From contig URNI01000037.1 of assembly GCA_900549135.1 (NCBI GenBank), positions 1-17,816 of the forward strand: a stretch of DNA of 17,816 nt, in the 5' to 3' direction. The DNA is from an uncultured Collinsella sp. (GTDB lineage Bacteria > Actinomycetota > Coriobacteriia > Coriobacteriales > Coriobacteriaceae). The position numbers and the translations under genes are program-made. This document shows, in pieces, positions 14,357 through 17,816 of the stretch (positions are counted from its first letter, which is position 1; every line of letters begins with the position of its first letter). The notes under the pieces were generated by a model. That model was not told the DNA's origin and did not search any database. It was given only the letters and a program-made list of their open reading frames with translations.

Positions 14357-16336
14357 TTAGTCAACTGGATTGAGCGCGTCGATCTGCGCAAGCCACAGAC
14401 GCGAGCTAGCGTCACTCGGCATACGCCAATCGCCGCGCGGGCTGAGCGTCACCGAGCCCACCTTGGGACCATCGGGCAGACAGCTGCGCTTAAACTGCTG
14501 GGCAAAGAAGCGACGGTAGAACGTACGTAGCCACGTGTGGACGGTCTTGGCGTCGTAGACGCCCTCGAAGCTCTTGAGAGCCATGCGGTAGATCTTGCCC
14601 GGCTCAAAGCCAAAACGCAGCAGGTAGTAGAGGAAGTAGTCGTGCAACTCGTACGGGCCCACCAAATCCTCGGTCTTCTGCGCAATCTCGCCGTCGCCCG
14701 TGGGCGGCAGAAGCTCGGGGGACACCGGCGTATCGAGGATATCGAGCAAGACCTCGGCAATGCGCCCGCCAAAGACATCGGCGGCATAACGCACCAGATG
14801 GCGCACAAGCGTCTTGGGCACGCTCGCGTTGACGGCGTACATGCTCATGTGGTCGCCGTTATAGGTAGCCCAGCCGAGCGCCAGCTCCGACAGGTCGCCC
14901 GTGCCAATGACAAAACCGCCAGCCTGGTTGGCCAAATCCATCAGAATCTGCGTACGCTCGCGCGCCTGGCTGTTCTCGTAGGTCACGTCCTGCACGGTCG
15001 GATCATGCTCGATATCCTTAAAGTGCTGCTCCACGGCAGCATGGATCGAGACCTCGCGAAAGCTCACGCCTAGGTCGCGAGCGAGCGACTCGGCATTGGA
15101 CTTGGTGCGGTGCGTCGTGCCAAAGCCGGGCATGGACACGGCCGTGATACCGGTGCGCGGCAGGCCCAAGGCGTCGAACGCACGCACGGTCACGAGGAGC
15201 GCCAGCGTGGAATCGAGGCCGCCCGAAAGGCCGATGACGGCCGCCTTGGTGCCCGTATGGGCAAGGCGGGTCTTGAGGCCGGCGGTCTGCAGGTCGAGGA
15301 TAGTCTCGCAACGCTCAGCCAGATCACCGTGGTCGGCCGGCACAAAGGGAGCGCGGGGGAAGACTCGGTCGATGTCGAGCGCATCGCGCAGGACAGGTTC
15401 TTCGGCCAGTACGCCCTCAAACGAAAACTCAACGGTCGCGGATTCCGGCGCATCGTCGGTGCGCGTCCACGTCGTCGAGCGACGGCGCTCGGCAACCAGG
15501 CGGTCAAGGTCAACGTCGGCGATGGCCATATCGCAGGTAAGCAGTTTGGTCGCGGCGAGCTTGGAGCCGTTTTCGTAGACGAGGTTCTCGCCCGCAAAGA
15601 CCATGTCGGTCGTGGACTCGCCCTCGCTCGCGTCCGCGTAGGCATAGGCGCAATACAGGCGCGCGCTCTGGTTGGAAATGAGGCTGCGGCGGTAATCCGC
15701 CTTACCGATAATCTCGTCCGAGGCCGACGGATTGAGAATCACCGTCGCACCGGCAAGCGCCATCTCGGTCGAAGGGGGCGCCGGCACCCACAGGTCCTCA
15801 CAGACCTCAACGCCCAGCACCAGGTCCTCGGCACCTTCATCACAGCAGCGGTAGACAAGCCCCGAACCCAGCGGAACCGGACCCTGACCGGCAAATTCAA
15901 CCCACACGGGATCCGCAGGCGCCGGAGCAAACCAGCGGCGCTCGTAGAACTCGCCATAGTTGGGCAGATACTTCTTAGCCGTAAGACCCAAAAGCTCACC
16001 CGCACAGCACACGGCAGCGCAGTTGTAGATGTTCTCGGCAACTGCAACGGGAAGACCGATGGTAAAGACAATCGGCAGCCCGCGGGTTTCATCGAGAATA
16101 TGTGCCAGTGCGGTCTCGCAGGCATGCAGTAATGTGCGGTTATGGAACAGATCGGCCGCGGTATAGCCGGTCAGGTTAAGCTCGGGCAGTACCAGCGCGC
16201 GAACGCCACGCTCGGTAGCCTCGCGAACAGCCGCCAGCGCCACCTCGGCATTGCCCTCGACATCGGCCACACGCATCTTGGGCGAGGCCGCCGCCACACG
16301 CAAAAAGCCATCAGACTGAGAAAGGTGAAGATTCAT
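14357..16336 (-). CDS. nadE: Glutamine-dependent NAD+ synthetase
   Basis: The 659-residue, two-domain enzyme makes NAD+ from nicotinate adenine dinucleotide, ATP and glutamine. The N-terminal nitrilase-type glutaminase has the triad Glu52 (LPELNLTGY), Lys121 (KKYLPNYGEFYE) and Cys179 (GVEVCEDLW). These positions are close to those of the long actinobacterial NadE of M. tuberculosis. The C-terminal synthetase has the ATP P-loop GLSGGLDST (371-376) and GTGDLSELALGW. The end (RFFAQQFKRSCLPDGPKVG) is typical of the long form. I chose the ATG at 16336, which has GGGAG 7 nt upstream; the ATG at 16363 has no SD. The terminator at 14258-14288 follows. Confidence 0.95.
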   Translation of the reverse strand: MNLHLSQSDGFLRVAAASPKMRVADVEGNAEVALAAVREATERGVRALVLPELNLTGYTAADLFHNRTLLHACETALAHILDETRGLPIVFTIGLPVAVAENIYNCAAVCCAGELLGLTAKKYLPNYGEFYERRWFAPAPADPVWVEFAGQGPVPLGSGLVYRCCDEGAEDLVLGVEVCEDLWVPAPPSTEMALAGATVILNPSASDEIIGKADYRRSLISNQSARLYCAYAYADASEGESTTDMVFAGENLVYENGSKLAATKLLTCDMAIADVDLDRLVAERRRSTTWTRTDDAPESATVEFSFEGVLAEEPVLRDALDIDRVFPRAPFVPADHGDLAERCETILDLQTAGLKTRLAHTGTKAAVIGLSGGLDSTLALLVTVRAFDALGLPRTGITAVSMPGFGTTHRTKSNAESLARDLGVSFREVSIHAAVEQHFKDIEHDPTVQDVTYENSQARERTQILMDLANQAGGFVIGTGDLSELALGWATYNGDHMSMYAVNASVPKTLVRHLVRYAADVFGGRIAEVLLDILDTPVSPELLPPTGDGEIAQKTEDLVGPYELHDYFLYYLLRFGFEPGKIYRMALKSFEGVYDAKTVHTWLRTFYRRFFAQQFKRSCLPDGPKVGSVTLSPRGDWRMPSDASSRLWLAQIDALNPVD

Positions 16337-16539
16337 AAGAATGCTCCCGTGCGTAAACGCCATTCACAACAATTAGCAAGCCCTATTGTAGTTCAACCGC
16401 CGACTGTAACCGCATCCCACCAACTTGGTGAGCTATTGATGAGTTGATGGTATCTGTTAAATGTCACGTACGATTCACATCTGGTGGGTACCCTGATGGC
16501 TACACGAAACGAAGCAGATTTACACCGGGAGGACCCCGT

Positions 16540-17484
16540 ATGACAACCAAGTACACCGACGCGCCACGCACGCGCGTCATGACGCCGGCATCGCTCAACA
16601 ACGGCGTGCACGAGAACCATTCCATCGGACAGACCATGGCCATCGCGCCCAAAAAGGGCCTGTTTGACGACATTTCCATTCCCCAGATCATCGCCGGCGC
16701 CGCAGCTGCCGCCACGAGCGTCGCGCTTGCTTCCAAGATCGGTATCGCCGGATCGGTGATCGGCGCCGCCGTGAGCTCGGTTATCACCGTTGTGTCCTCG
16801 CAGGTCTACCGCCACTTTATCTCTGCCAGCGCCAAAGCCCTCAAAGGTACGCACACCGCCGTCGACTACCCCGCCGGCGTCTATGAGCCCGTTGAGTTTA
16901 ATGCCGAGGAGCACCTGGGCGGCGCCGCGACTACGCAGGAGATGCGCCAGATTGCGGGGCGCGCGACCACGGCGCGCGTCGCTCCCGACAACCTGCGCGC
17001 CAAGGCGGCGGCAGAGCGCAGCCAGACGCAAAAGAAGGTCATCGTCTTCTCGATCGCTATCGCCATCGTCGCGGTCATCGCCTGCGCCGGCGCCATCCTT
17101 ATCACCACTGCCGGTGAGGGTCTGGGCGAGCGTCCCGAGCCAATCCTTTCGTCGCGCACGACCGAGCACGACGCGGATAACACCGGTCAATCGCAAAACC
17201 AGCAGGACGACTCGCAGGGCACCTCCACATCCACCGACTCGTCCTCGAACACCCCTGATCAGTCGCAGAGCGCTGATTCCTCTGCGAACAGCGGCGGCAC
17301 GCAATCCGGCACGACCGACTCAAGCCAAACGACTGACGGCTCTCAACCGAGCACGGGTGACCAGACGAGCGGCAATACATCGGGCACGAGTTCCACCGAC
17401 AATAACAACACCGACAGTTCGGGCGGAACCGCGTCCGGCACAGCATCTGACAGCTCGAGCCAAGGCACGACGTCGGGCAACTAA
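16540..17484 (+). CDS. Membrane-anchored protein with long Ser/Thr/Gln-rich tail, unrecognised
   Basis: The 314-residue product starts at the ATG at 16540, with GGGAGGA 6 nt upstream. Residues 1-45 are polar. Residues 47-95 form a long Gly/Ala-rich hydrophobic stretch (IIAGAAAAATSVALASKIG...) resembling a glycine-zipper helix pair. Residues 100-165 are charged, ending in basic residues (KKV). Residues 167-191 are a clear membrane helix. From about 205 to 314 the chain is almost only Ser, Thr, Gly, Gln, Asn and Asp, with no Lys and hardly any hydrophobic residues. If the 160s are cytoplasmic, the tail lies outside the cell as a wall-spanning or glycosylatable stalk. No LPXTG-like sorting signal or catalytic motif is visible. 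A terminator follows. I know no family for it; the tail may hide remote similarity. Confidence 0.75.
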   Translation: MTTKYTDAPRTRVMTPASLNNGVHENHSIGQTMAIAPKKGLFDDISIPQIIAGAAAAATSVALASKIGIAGSVIGAAVSSVITVVSSQVYRHFISASAKALKGTHTAVDYPAGVYEPVEFNAEEHLGGAATTQEMRQIAGRATTARVAPDNLRAKAAAERSQTQKKVIVFSIAIAIVAVIACAGAILITTAGEGLGERPEPILSSRTTEHDADNTGQSQNQQDDSQGTSTSTDSSSNTPDQSQSADSSANSGGTQSGTTDSSQTTDGSQPSTGDQTSGNTSGTSSTDNNNTDSSGGTASGTASDSSSQGTTSGN

Positions 17485-17518
17485 GCACGTTTGCCTCTCA
17501 TAGATAACCGACCTGCAT

Positions 17519-17553
17519 AACGGGCGCGAACCGGCAACGGTCGCGCCCGTTTA
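17519..17553 (+). terminator. Terminator after the Ser/Thr-rich protein gene
   Basis: AACGGGCGCGA (17519-17529) pairs perfectly with TCGCGCCCGTT (17541-17551), with CCG/CGG continuing the stem inside. Only TTT follows, so efficiency is uncertain. It lies 35 nt after the stop codon. Confidence 0.75.
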
Positions 17554-17585
17554 CCTTGGGCGACGAGATGGCAGACCCCGTGCGA

Positions 17586-17594
17586 TGGTAAGAT
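17586..17594 (+). promoter_or_regulatory. Candidate extended -10 for the last gene
   Basis: TGGTAAGAT has the TGN extension and a fair -10 hexamer, about 30 nt before the ATG at 17623. I see no good -35. Confidence 0.3.
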
Positions 17595-17622
17595 GCTTTG
17601 GTGTGTAAAGAGGAGATTTGCC

Positions 17623-17816
17623 ATGAGCAAGACAATAGTTAAGCCCGCGCTATCGCTGGGCAACCACATCTATCTGTATCGCCTGCTGCGCGATGCGATT
17701 GGGTGCGGCAAGCAAACGTTTATGACGCAGGTCGAGGAGGCACTCGCCGCTGGTGACATGGCCGCTTATGACCTGGGCTTCGAGTCCACGCGCGAGTTGC
17801 TCGAGGAACTCGACGA
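17623..17816 (+). CDS. Unrecognised protein, N-terminal part only
   Basis: The frame is open from the ATG at 17623 to the window edge (64 codons), preceded by AAAGAGGAGA with good spacing. It begins MSKTIVKPALSLGNHIYLYR and continues with an amphipathic, mostly helical stretch rich in Glu and Leu (VEEALAAGDMAAYDLGF, then ESTRELLEELD). There is no signal peptide or membrane helix so far. The short two-helix look could be a small DNA- or RNA-binding N-terminal domain, but I see no decisive motif and assign no function. Confidence 0.7.
   Translation, partial: MSKTIVKPALSLGNHIYLYRLLRDAIGCGKQTFMTQVEEALAAGDMAAYDLGFESTRELLEELD

Noticed and set aside
15110..16132. 340-codon plus-strand frame opposite nadE
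   Set aside because: Antisense to NAD synthetase, with an Arg/Gly-rich product and no start signal.
16393..17304. 303-codon minus-strand frame opposite the Ser/Thr-rich protein
   Set aside because: Gly/Arg/Asp-rich mirror of the opposite strand with no SD; the plus-strand gene has a strong SD and membrane helices.

Overview
The window looks like a chromosomal segment of a high-GC Gram-positive bacterium. The best guess is a gut Coriobacteriia member close to Collinsella. That guess rests on overall gene style, GC-rich coding with strong Shine-Dalgarno (SD) sites and acetylase-type lysine genes behind a lysine riboswitch. It comes from memory, not from a search. I see no tRNA, rRNA, CRISPR array, phage or transposase gene, and most genes are housekeeping or catabolic.

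Layout: (1) 1-3540, plus strand: the last codons of the aconitase X catalytic subunit, its small swivel subunit, an M20 metallopeptidase and an MFS transporter, closed by a very strong terminator. This looks like an uptake and breakdown module for a peptide or amino-acid derivative, possibly hydroxyproline-related. (2) 3572-5085, minus strand: an M20D amidohydrolase (candidate N-acetyl-diaminopimelate deacetylase) followed by a small membrane protein. (3) 5086-5463: a divergent control region with a lysine riboswitch facing right. (4) 5464-9265, plus strand: the lysine operon. It contains a single 769-codon frame joining diaminopimelate decarboxylase (LysA) to dihydrodipicolinate synthase (DapA), then dapB (TTG start) and dapH. 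(5) 9266-9519: a convergent intergenic region with hairpins and a 98-bp element bounded by 15-bp inverted repeats. (6) 9520-11796, minus strand: an NdpA/YejK-type nucleoid-associated protein and a lipase-like alpha/beta hydrolase, the latter flanked by two copies of a REP-like repeat. (7) 11924-16336, minus strand: L-lactate dehydrogenase, a diaminopimelate-type aminotransferase and glutamine-dependent NAD synthetase. (8) 16540 to the end, plus strand: a membrane-anchored protein with a long Ser/Thr/Gln-rich tail, and the start of an unrecognised gene.

Together DapA, DapB, DapH, the aminotransferase, the M20D deacetylase and LysA would supply almost the whole acetylase branch of lysine and meso-diaminopimelate synthesis. 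Only aspartokinase, Asd and DapF are missing from the window. The most unusual items are the LysA-DapA fused frame with a perfect internal SD, the riboswitch whose downstream hairpin abuts the ribosome-binding site, the terminator placed inside the leader of the aminotransferase gene, and the paired REP-like repeats around the hydrolase.
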